Positions 19,817 to 26,026 of a stretch of 26,026 nucleotides of DNA are shown piece by piece. The stretch's first letter is position 1. Every line of letters starts with the position of its first letter. The notes under the pieces are model-generated. The model did no database searches and had not been told where the DNA came from. It worked only from the letters and a program-made list of their open reading frames with translations. Made by a program: the position numbers and the translations under genes. The DNA comes from JAAAOZ01 sp964496595. GTDB lineage: Bacteria > Chloroflexota > Anaerolineae > B4-G1 > SLSP01. Location: NCBI GenBank assembly GCA_964496595.1, contig CAZCAI010000061.1:1-26026 (forward strand). Reading direction: 5' to 3'.

Positions 19817-20644
19817 CTATGCTTGAGGGTAAAAGTAAAAGTAACGATCCAATAACTCTAATCGCTTCCGCCGCATCGAGAGGCGCTCCAGCGCCTGCTC
19901 TGCTGCTGCGTCATCTTCTTCCGCCGCGTGGGAGTCCACTCCCGGCGCGTCGTCTATATCCTGCGGTTCCTCTTCCGACTCTTGCAACGCTGCCGCGTGA
20001 CTCCGGGCCTCCGCGCTTGTCTGCGGATAGGCCGGGAACGTCACCGGCGAGACGTCGAAGAGCTTCACCTCCAGCAGTCTGCGAATAGGCAAATCACTGG
20101 GCGTCGCAGGCTCTCGCCATTGCTCGCGCATCGCGTCGAATCCAAACGAACTCTGATCTACGTCGCCGCGCCGGGTCGTCTCTAGCGCATCGCGCGCCCA
20201 CGTCGTGTCGGGTGGGAACGCTTCGTAGCGCAGGCCAATCTCGTCGATGATGAGGTGAAGCGTGTCGTTTTTGGTGCGCCCCAGCACCTTCGCGGCATCG
20301 TGCTGCCATAGGGCGCGTACATCCGCCTCCTGCACGGTCTTATTGAACGCGGCAGGATCGATCTCCTCGACGAAGCCACCCAGATCCTCGCTAAGCTGAT
20401 CGAAAACGGCGGCATAGCCTACGATGCGCGTCACCCCATCATCATCGGTCATCACGCGCAGCTCAGGCGCTTTGATCGTCCGGCGTTCGATTATCTCGCT
20501 CATAGCATCTCTCCCTTGCTCCCACATCGAGAGGCACACAGCATAGGCCTGCTCCTCATCCTCCGCTGTACCATCCTCAATGACGATGGGGATGCACATC
20601 TCTATAAAGTCATCCTTGGTCTGCCCCGGTTGCGGCACGGGCAT
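19817..20644 (-). CDS. Prohead protease (HK97/U35-S78 type) with an N-terminal extension
   Basis: The start is ATG 20644, TAATG-overlapping the previous stop; the frame extends to 20689 inside that gene. Residues 1-45 carry a 'PVPQPGQTKDDFIEMC...EDEEQAYAVCLSMWEQ' motif (Pro-Glu/Asp-Phe-x-x-Cys ... Ala-x-Cys-x-x-x-Trp). I recognise this as a small motif attached to head proteins in many phages. The protease domain is 55-215: VVGYAAVF-like 'IVGYAAVF', WQHDAAKVLG (catalytic His115), TLHLIIDEIGL and DQSSFGF (Ser166-region catalytic Ser). The C-terminal 60 residues are acidic and likely scaffold-like. It cuts the capsid delta domain during maturation. Confidence 0.9.
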   Translation of the reverse strand: MPVPQPGQTKDDFIEMCIPIVIEDGTAEDEEQAYAVCLSMWEQGRDAMSEIIERRTIKAPELRVMTDDDGVTRIVGYAAVFDQLSEDLGGFVEEIDPAAFNKTVQEADVRALWQHDAAKVLGRTKNDTLHLIIDEIGLRYEAFPPDTTWARDALETTRRGDVDQSSFGFDAMREQWREPATPSDLPIRRLLEVKLFDVSPVTFPAYPQTSAEARSHAAALQESEEEPQDIDDAPGVDSHAAEEDDAAAEQALERLSMRRKRLELLDRYFYFYPQA

Positions 20645-20943
20645 TATTCGCCCTCTGTGACCAGCAGCGTCTTGCCGCCGCTGGCACAAATCCCGTTGAT
20701 CGCGCCGGCGTAGAGGTTACTGTTGGCGGCGCTCAGCTCCAGCGATCCACCGGTCGCGGCGAGGCGGATCCCCTCGTTCGCCGCGGCGGCGGCCCCCAGC
20801 TTGACGTAGATCGTCTCGTCGCTGTCGTTGATCAGAAGCAAATACTTCCGCTCGCTGTTGGCGGCCACGATAGCCGTTGAGCTGCTCCCCACCGTTATGG
20901 CGCTATGCGTCGGCGTGATCGTCGGCATATTGTTGTAACTCAT
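20644..20943 (-). CDS. Hypothetical head-region protein, 99 aa
   Basis: AAGGAG lies upstream of the ATG at 20943. The all-beta sequence (ITVGSSSTAIVAANSERKYLLLINDSDETIYVKLG) followed by 'AAAAANEGIRLAATGGSLELS' and 'GAINGICASGGKTLLVTEGE' is a common small phage protein of unknown function, probably a beta-barrel decorating or assembling part. The alanine stretch is unusually pure (AAAAANEG). It stands between portal and protease, an unusual place for such proteins, which are often later in the operon. Confidence that it is a gene is high, function is open. Confidence 0.8.
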   Translation of the reverse strand: MSYNNMPTITPTHSAITVGSSSTAIVAANSERKYLLLINDSDETIYVKLGAAAAANEGIRLAATGGSLELSAANSNLYAGAINGICASGGKTLLVTEGE

Positions 20944-20964
20944 AAGATTTTCTCCTTATGCTCT

Positions 20965-23028
20965 CTATCGACTCGTTACCAGGCAATCGCATCCGTCGTG
21001 AATCGGCGGGTGATGATAGCTGCGCGAGATCGTCAGCGGCCGCTCGGCCCCCTCCGGCTGGAATTCACCGGCATCCACGAAATACTCGCGAATGCCGATC
21101 ACCTGCCCATTCAGCGAACTACAGTACGGGCAATTGTCCCCCATCGCGCGCCAGATGATCTTCGTCCGCCGCGCGATCAAATAAAGCCCCACCGCCAGCG
21201 CGTTATTGAACCGCACGCTTTCCCAGCGCGCAGTCTCTGTAGCTCGCTTCTCCTCCCAGGTATCCAGTTCACCCTCGACGGCCTCCAACTCGCTCTCGCC
21301 GGAGTCCAAGGCCTCGCGGGCGGCCTTGCGCAGCCGCGCCTCGCTGATCTGGCTATGGCGCGCGGCAAAGGCATCTAAATACGACTGCACCCACGCTCGC
21401 GCCTCGTCGGTATCCCATAGCTCCTGCCCGATCTCGTCGGCGACAGCCCCCGCGATTAGCTCGCCGTAGCTCTGAGCCAGCGGGTCGAAGTTGCGCACCA
21501 TAAACGCGATGTGCTCGCGGTAAAACTCCTCCATCCACACGCTGAATGAGCCATAATCACCACGCTTGAGGTGCTTGCGCGCGGCGTCGCCTACATCCTG
21601 CACCTCGCGGCGCAACACACGCTCAGCCACGTCTTGATAAGTGCCAAACCAGGCCCCCTGGAGGCGATGACGTAGCAGTGCAGCACGTACAGCCCTCTTC
21701 TCGTAGCTGGCGGCCTCAGCGTCGCCTCCGCTGCGCTGGGCGCGCTGCTGGCGTCGATCCTCGCTGATGGGCGCACTCTCCATCCCGCTGAAGTCCATCC
21801 CGGCCTGCTCGGCTGGAATCATATTCAGCGGCACCAGGTACATATCGCCCTGATCGCCGGGCAGCGGATTCATATTCTCCATCCGCCGGATATCGTCGGC
21901 GCTTAGCCATCCATTTTGACGACCAATGCTATAGGCCTCATAGCGCGCTTTGATGTCGCCGCGCAACAGACCATCCACCAGGTGCTCGACGAAGACGCTA
22001 TCCCGCTCGCCCTCGGTCAACAGATCGCGATAGATGGCTTGCTCCCAGCGCACCAGCCACGGCGTCAGCGTGTAGATCACGAATTCGAGGCCCAGGTGCT
22101 CGATGTTGGAGAAGGTGGCTCGGTCCAGATCAGCCAGCATGTGTGGCGGCACGCGGAACCAACGCGCTATTTCCTGGATCTGGAATTTGCGCGTCTGTAA
22201 AAATTGCGCGTCCTCCGGCGGGATGCCGATCTCCTGGTAATCCAGCCCCTCCTCCAGGATCGCCACACGATTCGCCTTGTCGATCCCCTTGTGGCGCTTT
22301 TCCCAGGACTCCTTGAGCCGCTTGTAGGCTTCGTCGCCAAGTCTCCCCGGATGCTTGAGCACGCCGCCGGGCCGGGCGCCGTTGGAATAAAAGGTCGAGC
22401 CAAATTGCTCGGCGGCTATCGCCAGCCCGATGCTCTGCCGCGCCAATTGGACCGGCGAATAGCCTTGGATGCCGTCGAATCCCAGGCCGTGAATGTGCAG
22501 CACGCGATCCTTACTCAGCATCCGCTCGAAGTTGCCCTGCTCATCCATCTTGGGGAGCCGCACCTTGTAGACCAGCTCACCGTTCATTCGCAGCGGCTTG
22601 ACCTTGTTGGGGGGTAAGGGCCAGAGTGCGCGCACCTGCCCCGCGCGATTCAATTCGATATCCGCGTAGGCATTACCCCACGTGTTGAGGTGTCCCATCA
22701 TCGTTTCGCGCAGCTCGATGGACGTCATCTCCGGATTGGGGAGATCGTGTAGCAACCGATAGAGGGGGTGCTCGGGGGCGCGCTCCTTGCCGCCGCCCGC
22801 CAGACGGCGATAGGTCACCAGCGGCAACGCGGCCTCGCCCTCGGCCAAGATTCGCACGCAAGCGAAGACCGCCGCGACGTTGAGCGCCAACTCCGGCGTC
22901 ACGCTCAGGCCCGTATCGGAGAGCCATCCGTAGTTCTTTACGATCCACCCCGGCGGCTCCTGCGAAACGTGGAAGTTACCGCCCTTGGTCGCACGCTGCT
23001 CAAATAGCCGCGTCAGTATCCCGCTCAT
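20965..23028 (-). CDS. Portal protein fused to a MuF-like C-terminal domain
   Basis: Residues 1-410 are an HK97-type portal: SVTPELALNVAAVFACVRILAEGEAALPL near the start, 'HPLYRLLHDLPNPEMTSIELRETMMGHLNTWGNAYADIELN', then 'IHGLGFDGIQGYSPVQLARQSIGLA' and 'RWFRVPPHMLADLDRATFSNIEHLGLEFVIYTL'. The C-terminal part (about 440-687) is helical. It ends with CPYCSSLNGQVI and 'HHPPIHDGCDC' (Cys-x-x-Cys ... His ... Cys-x-Cys), the likely metal-binding end of Mu gpF-type proteins. In many phages this is a separate gene after the portal; here the 687-residue length fits both joined. It starts 29 bases before the end of the small membrane gene. Confidence 0.92.
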   Translation of the reverse strand: MSGILTRLFEQRATKGGNFHVSQEPPGWIVKNYGWLSDTGLSVTPELALNVAAVFACVRILAEGEAALPLVTYRRLAGGGKERAPEHPLYRLLHDLPNPEMTSIELRETMMGHLNTWGNAYADIELNRAGQVRALWPLPPNKVKPLRMNGELVYKVRLPKMDEQGNFERMLSKDRVLHIHGLGFDGIQGYSPVQLARQSIGLAIAAEQFGSTFYSNGARPGGVLKHPGRLGDEAYKRLKESWEKRHKGIDKANRVAILEEGLDYQEIGIPPEDAQFLQTRKFQIQEIARWFRVPPHMLADLDRATFSNIEHLGLEFVIYTLTPWLVRWEQAIYRDLLTEGERDSVFVEHLVDGLLRGDIKARYEAYSIGRQNGWLSADDIRRMENMNPLPGDQGDMYLVPLNMIPAEQAGMDFSGMESAPISEDRRQQRAQRSGGDAEAASYEKRAVRAALLRHRLQGAWFGTYQDVAERVLRREVQDVGDAARKHLKRGDYGSFSVWMEEFYREHIAFMVRNFDPLAQSYGELIAGAVADEIGQELWDTDEARAWVQSYLDAFAARHSQISEARLRKAAREALDSGESELEAVEGELDTWEEKRATETARWESVRFNNALAVGLYLIARRTKIIWRAMGDNCPYCSSLNGQVIGIREYFVDAGEFQPEGAERPLTISRSYHHPPIHDGCDCLVTSR

Positions 23029-23203
23029 TTACCCTCGCCTTGCTGTGTGCGCCAAAAAACCCAACCATCATCAAGATGACGCCAGATACAATCAGGACCA
23101 ACTCTATGGAGATGCGCCCCAGACCATAAGACAAAAGTGATAGCCCAACGATGAGTAAAAAATCGTAGATGTCGGGCGCGACGCGCCTCTTATCCGAATT
23201 CAT
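23000..23203 (-). CDS. Small two-helix membrane protein, 67 aa
   Basis: The ATG overlaps the terminase stop (ATGA) and the gene ends inside the portal gene, so it is tightly coupled. Two membrane segments are visible: 14-30 (DFLLIVGLSLLSYGLGR) and 33-51 (IELVLIVSGVILMMVGFF), with a basic N-terminus. Holin-like size and topology are seen, but holins seldom sit between terminase and portal. It may be a superinfection or packaging-associated membrane protein. Family not recognised. Confidence 0.6.
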   Translation of the reverse strand: MNSDKRRVAPDIYDFLLIVGLSLLSYGLGRISIELVLIVSGVILMMVGFFGAHSKARVNERDTDAAI

Positions 23204-24828
23204 AGCCCCACCTCGATTAATCCGCGCTCTTCGTACACACTGCGCTGCTGCTCGCCCTCGCCGGCGGCCAGCGCATCAGATCGCGCCTCCCAGGCCAGGA
23301 TCGCCGCCATCGCCACATCGATCTTATGGGGCGAATCGGAGCGCTCCTTGTAGATCGTCCACATCTTCACGCCGTTTTCATCCTTCGTTGATACCTCGCG
23401 CCGAAAGGCGTTGCCGATATGCCGGCGCAGATGAGGATCGCCATCGTGGGAGAGATCGCCGCCGAGGATCGCATTATTGAATCCCTTGACCGCGTAAGCC
23501 ATCGCGCGGTTGCGGTTCGTCCACCACTCCAGGACGCGCTTCTCACCGTACTGCCCGGCCCACTTGGCCACCATCGTCTCCCAATAGGGCGGGTCACAGT
23601 ACATCCGCCATACGTCCCAACGCTCGAACGCCCGTTCTACCGCGAGCTGTACTTCATCATCGTCGATCTCCCAATCCACGACGTTCGCCGGGCGCTCCCA
23701 CAGATCGCAGATCCACATAAAGCCGGTCGAGATCTCGCAGCCCACCAGCGCGGTGCTATCAAACCACTTGGCCCCATCAAACCCCAAGACGATCTTGACC
23801 CCCTGGGGAACGACATATCCCTCCACGGCCAGCTCACGCCACTTCTCTACATCGAACGCCCGCTCCGAGCCGCGCACCAGGCGATTGAGCCACACGCGCT
23901 CCAGATAGGAGCGATCCGCCGTGGGATCCTCCCACTGCGCAACGATCCCCTCAATATCCGACCAGGACGCCACCGGGCCGCTGGCCTCGACTACTGCCGC
24001 GCGCACGCCCTCCTCGGTAGAGAGATCGTGCTCGTCGCTCGCCTGCCGGTGGAAGAAGAAGAGCTTGCTATCCTTGATCTTCCCGCCGGAGACTTGCCGG
24101 GCATAATCCATCGTATCTTCGGCCACGCTGCCCTCCCCTGGCGAGGGCGCCGTGGTGATCTCCAGTGACCAGGCGTCACTCAGATAGCGTTTGGGGATGT
24201 TGGCCAACATCGTGCGGTGCGCGCGTTTTAGACGCGGCAAGGCAAATCTATGCGTCTCGTCGAAGACCTGGAACGTCGTTCGCGCGCCATCGCGTGCGTC
24301 CGGCGCCGTCGCCAGCGCCTTGGCCTGCCCATCGCCGTGGATGCGCATAATGCGCTCCAGTCCGATGTCGAAATCATCCGCCAGCACGCTATAGCCCAGG
24401 ATCACCCGCAAAGCGCCGTAAGCCAGATCCTCAGATTGCTCCTCCGTGTTTGCCACCATCGGAATATAGGGATCGGTCACGCCCACCCCAACCGGCGCGC
24501 CATTGGCATCGAAGCCGTCGCAGCGCACCGGCGCATCCGGGTGCAGTTCGCAGGCCGCGACCCACGCCGCGAACTCCGTTTTCGCCGATCCCTTCCGCAG
24601 CGAGATGGCCACACGCTTGAACCTCCGGCGCCCCTCGCGTTCGTGCCCCTGGGGGTAGATCTCGTACATCCGGTAGATCAAGGCGCGCTTCTCAGCGTCA
24701 AGCTCCGCCGGAAGCCCCCTGAGATCCCCCGGCCCGAAGGTCAGGTATTCCTCAATGAACGCGCAGACCTGTGGCCCCAGCGTCGGCCACGGTCTCTCAT
24801 CCAATTCAGGAACTACAAGTGTTGTCAT
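23200..24828 (-). CDS. terL: Terminase large subunit
   Basis: The 542-residue protein packs DNA into the prohead with an ATPase and a nuclease. The Walker A-like motif is LRKGSAKTE (77-85; Lys79 and Lys83, a variant of the usual form). The Walker B is FQVFDE (186-191), followed by THR. The C-terminal nuclease has VLGFDGAKWFDS (Asp351), MYCDPPYWE (Asp412) and SPHKIDVAMAAILAW (Asp504), the three-acid set of RNase-H-like terminase nucleases. The start overlaps the small-terminase stop as ATGA. With HNH and P27-like small subunit upstream, cos-type packaging is likely. Confidence 0.95.
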   Translation of the reverse strand: MTTLVVPELDERPWPTLGPQVCAFIEEYLTFGPGDLRGLPAELDAEKRALIYRMYEIYPQGHEREGRRRFKRVAISLRKGSAKTEFAAWVAACELHPDAPVRCDGFDANGAPVGVGVTDPYIPMVANTEEQSEDLAYGALRVILGYSVLADDFDIGLERIMRIHGDGQAKALATAPDARDGARTTFQVFDETHRFALPRLKRAHRTMLANIPKRYLSDAWSLEITTAPSPGEGSVAEDTMDYARQVSGGKIKDSKLFFFHRQASDEHDLSTEEGVRAAVVEASGPVASWSDIEGIVAQWEDPTADRSYLERVWLNRLVRGSERAFDVEKWRELAVEGYVVPQGVKIVLGFDGAKWFDSTALVGCEISTGFMWICDLWERPANVVDWEIDDDEVQLAVERAFERWDVWRMYCDPPYWETMVAKWAGQYGEKRVLEWWTNRNRAMAYAVKGFNNAILGGDLSHDGDPHLRRHIGNAFRREVSTKDENGVKMWTIYKERSDSPHKIDVAMAAILAWEARSDALAAGEGEQQRSVYEERGLIEVGL

Positions 24829-25304
24829 TCTTCGGGTTCCTCTCCATTCGATTCGACGACGGCCACGTCGCCGAGCAAAGCTCTGGGGTCATCGACGGCC
24901 CCCTCCTTCTCAACCTGCTCGCGCTTTTGGCGCTGATGCTTCGCCTCCTCGACCTGCTCGATAGACCACTCCAGTCGTCGTCGGTCGAGCGGCGTCAGGC
25001 CAAACGCCTGCTGCTGCAGACGGATCTCGGAAGCCAGTGTCTTCGAGGGCGACTCCCAAAATTCATCGATCAAAACCGCGAGACGGATCAACCCGTGCTC
25101 GTCGGCTCGCAGAAACTCATCCGACATCGGCGAGTGCCACACGTCAAACCACCACCGCACCGTCATTTCGTGCCAGTCGCGACCGAGATCAGGGAGCGAT
25201 GGCGCGCGCTTGCGGGCTGGGGTATTGCGCGTCATCTGCGAGCGCGTCGATTTGCGATTTCTGCGCTGCCGCACAGCCGGATCTTTAGGTGGTGGCCCTG
25301 GCAC
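24825..25304 (-). CDS. terS: Terminase small subunit (P27 family-like)
   Basis: The 159-residue protein opens MPGPPPKDPAVRQRRNRKS, the usual 'GPPPK' basic arm of P27-type small terminases. The DNA-binding/oligomerising helices follow: WHEMTVRWWFDVWHSPMSDEF, EHGLIRLAVLIDEFWE, then TLASEIRLQQQAFGLTPLDRRRLEW, where 'LTPLDRRRL' is a conserved family piece. The C-terminus (115-159) is charged and acidic. It recognises the packaging site and loads the large subunit. It lies directly before terL, with a four-base overlap, and after a terminator-like hairpin. Confidence 0.9.
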   Translation of the reverse strand: MPGPPPKDPAVRQRRNRKSTRSQMTRNTPARKRAPSLPDLGRDWHEMTVRWWFDVWHSPMSDEFLRADEHGLIRLAVLIDEFWESPSKTLASEIRLQQQAFGLTPLDRRRLEWSIEQVEEAKHQRQKREQVEKEGAVDDPRALLGDVAVVESNGEEPEE

Positions 25305-25330
25305 TGTTTAGCTCCCCTATCCCGTACACA

Positions 25331-25376
25331 AAAAAATCATGCTACCCCATCGCGGTCTTGCCCGTCAGGTGGTAGC
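25331..25376. terminator. Possible bidirectional terminator between HNH and terS genes
   Basis: GCTACC (25341-25346) pairs with GGTAGC (25371-25376). The plus strand continues TTTTTAA, and the minus strand reads ATGATTTTTTT after its second arm. The 24-base loop can hold a second small stem. It lies in the 75-base gap between the HNH gene (ends 25380) and terS (starts 25304), so it may partly separate the HNH unit from the late operon. Confidence 0.5.
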
Positions 25377-25379
25377 TTT

Positions 25380-25793
25380 TTAATCCCCCCTACCCCATCC
25401 GCCGTCCTGCGTTGCTGTTTTCCTCGAATGGCAGGAGTGACATAGTGCTTGCAAGTTACTCGGATCATCTGAGCCGCCGCGCGAGCGCGGGATGATGTGA
25501 TCGACGTCGGTCGCAGGTTCCACGCGCCCGGTCGCCTTGTGGATGCCAAACGGATCAGCGCACAATGGATGCTCGGCCAGGAACGCAGCGCGCAACTTCT
25601 GCCAGCGATAGCCATAGCCGCGCTCGGCAGCCGTGCCCCGTTGCGCGTCGTAGGCCTTGCGTTTTTCCTTGTACTTCTTGCTGTTGAAATACTTCTCACG
25701 CATCTCCTTGGTGTGCTCATCGCAGTACGACTCGCCCTTGGGGGCCAGCTTGGGACATCCAGGCACAGCGCATGGATGGAGTGGCTTAGGCAT
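25380..25793 (-). CDS. HNH endonuclease
   Basis: The start is ATG 25793 (MPKPLHPCAVPGCPKLAPKGESYC), with GAGGAGGGC just upstream; a longer frame from 25814 was not used. The 137-residue protein has a Cys-rich N-terminus (CAVPGC ... YCDEH) that probably binds one zinc. A basic helix follows (EMREKYFNSKKYKEKRKAYDAQ). The HNH core is DVDHIIPRSRGGSDDPSNLQALCHSCHSRKT, with Asp-x-Asp-His, Asn and the second Cys-x-x-Cys. Such genes next to terminases are known to help cos cleavage in HK97-type phages. It overlaps the preceding gene by 8 bases. Confidence 0.93.
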   Translation of the reverse strand: MPKPLHPCAVPGCPKLAPKGESYCDEHTKEMREKYFNSKKYKEKRKAYDAQRGTAAERGYGYRWQKLRAAFLAEHPLCADPFGIHKATGRVEPATDVDHIIPRSRGGSDDPSNLQALCHSCHSRKTATQDGGWGRGD

Positions 25794-25995
25794 CGCCCTC
25801 CTCGTCTTTCTCAACCTCTTCCCTCAACGCACAAGCGCCGCCCAACCCGATCTCGATCCTCTTCAGCCCACAACAGAGTGCGGGATCTTCGGGATCGTGA
25901 TATAAGTTGAAGCGGCACGTGGAGTCCAAACATTTGACCTTCGCCAACGACTCGATGTCCATCGTTACTACGATGTGACTAATACCCGTCGCCAT
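25786..25995 (-). CDS. Small Cys-rich protein, 69 aa
   Basis: The ATG at 25995 (MATGISHIVVTMDIESL) has AGGAGG six bases upstream; the ATG at 26001 is too close to that site. The product has 'VKCLDSTCRF', 'CCGLKRI' and a further Cys in 'GGACALREE', five cysteines in about 35 residues, suggesting a small zinc-binding knuckle, with an acidic end (EEVEKDEEGDA). It may be a DNA-binding accessory of the HNH/terminase module. The gene overlaps the HNH gene by 8 bases. Function not known. Confidence 0.6.
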   Translation of the reverse strand: MATGISHIVVTMDIESLAKVKCLDSTCRFNLYHDPEDPALCCGLKRIEIGLGGACALREEVEKDEEGDA

Positions 25996-26026
25996 CCGCA
26001 TCCTCCTCTGGATCGTATCCGCAGAC
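25979..26026 (-). CDS. C-terminal end of an upstream gene (partial)
   Basis: The minus frame is open from the window edge and ends TAG at 25981-25979, giving VCGYDPEEDADGDGY. It overlaps the start of the Cys-rich gene by 17 bases, as coupled phage genes do. The acidic end is typical of many small phage proteins. Only 15 codons are seen, so a chance frame cannot be excluded. Confidence 0.4.
   Translation of the reverse strand, partial: VCGYDPEEDADGDGY

Noticed and set aside
1..26026. tRNA, rRNA, integrase or attachment sites
   Set aside because: None recognised by eye on either strand, so the window does not show if the phage is integrated.

Overview
The window is a contiguous piece of a tailed, siphovirus-like phage or prophage. 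The main block (about 2.3-26.0 kb, minus strand) is a late operon in the usual order: HNH nuclease, small and large terminase, portal fused to a MuF-like domain, prohead protease, HK97-type major capsid protein, head accessory genes, head-tail connectors, tail tube, tail assembly chaperone with a programmed frameshift, tape measure, tail tip, and a variable receptor-binding-type protein. Genes are tightly packed, with many ATGA/TAATG overlaps. A shorter plus-strand block (1-2.2 kb) runs towards it and holds small unknown genes, a HAD phosphatase and a helix-turn-helix protein. The two blocks converge on a strong bidirectional terminator at 2294-2317. No integrase, repressor of known type, tRNA or rRNA is seen.

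Host: the best clue is the protein at 6896-7639, whose Pro/Thr-rich 'PTATPTPT' linker and C-terminal 'YFPLITK' resemble the linker and tail of many exported Chloroflexota (Anaerolineae-type) proteins. This points to a Chloroflexota host, but it is an inference from remembered family features.

Most notable content. (1) A diversity-generating retroelement (DGR) target protein (3574-4968) ends in a C-type-lectin/FGE-like variable region. It is followed by a shortened, AT-rich avd gene, but no reverse transcriptase or template repeat is visible. (2) Two tandem paralogous tail-tube genes are present, one (12909-14357) carrying a roughly 340-residue Asp-box, beta-propeller-like extension of lower GC. 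(3) The tail chaperone pair has a textbook A AAA AAC slippery site and hairpin. (4) Five intergenic elements are bounded by TGGTGAC...GTCACCA. Four span exactly 42 bp and one spans 50 bp. The left arm TGGTGAC was seen nowhere else in the window. (5) A near-consensus promoter at 897-925 has a 21-bp palindrome lying over its spacer and -10 box. (6) A probable lysis pair, an M23 peptidase and a coiled-coil membrane protein, sits inside the head-tail connector genes.

All calls come from reading the sequence and family knowledge. No database search or structure prediction was run.
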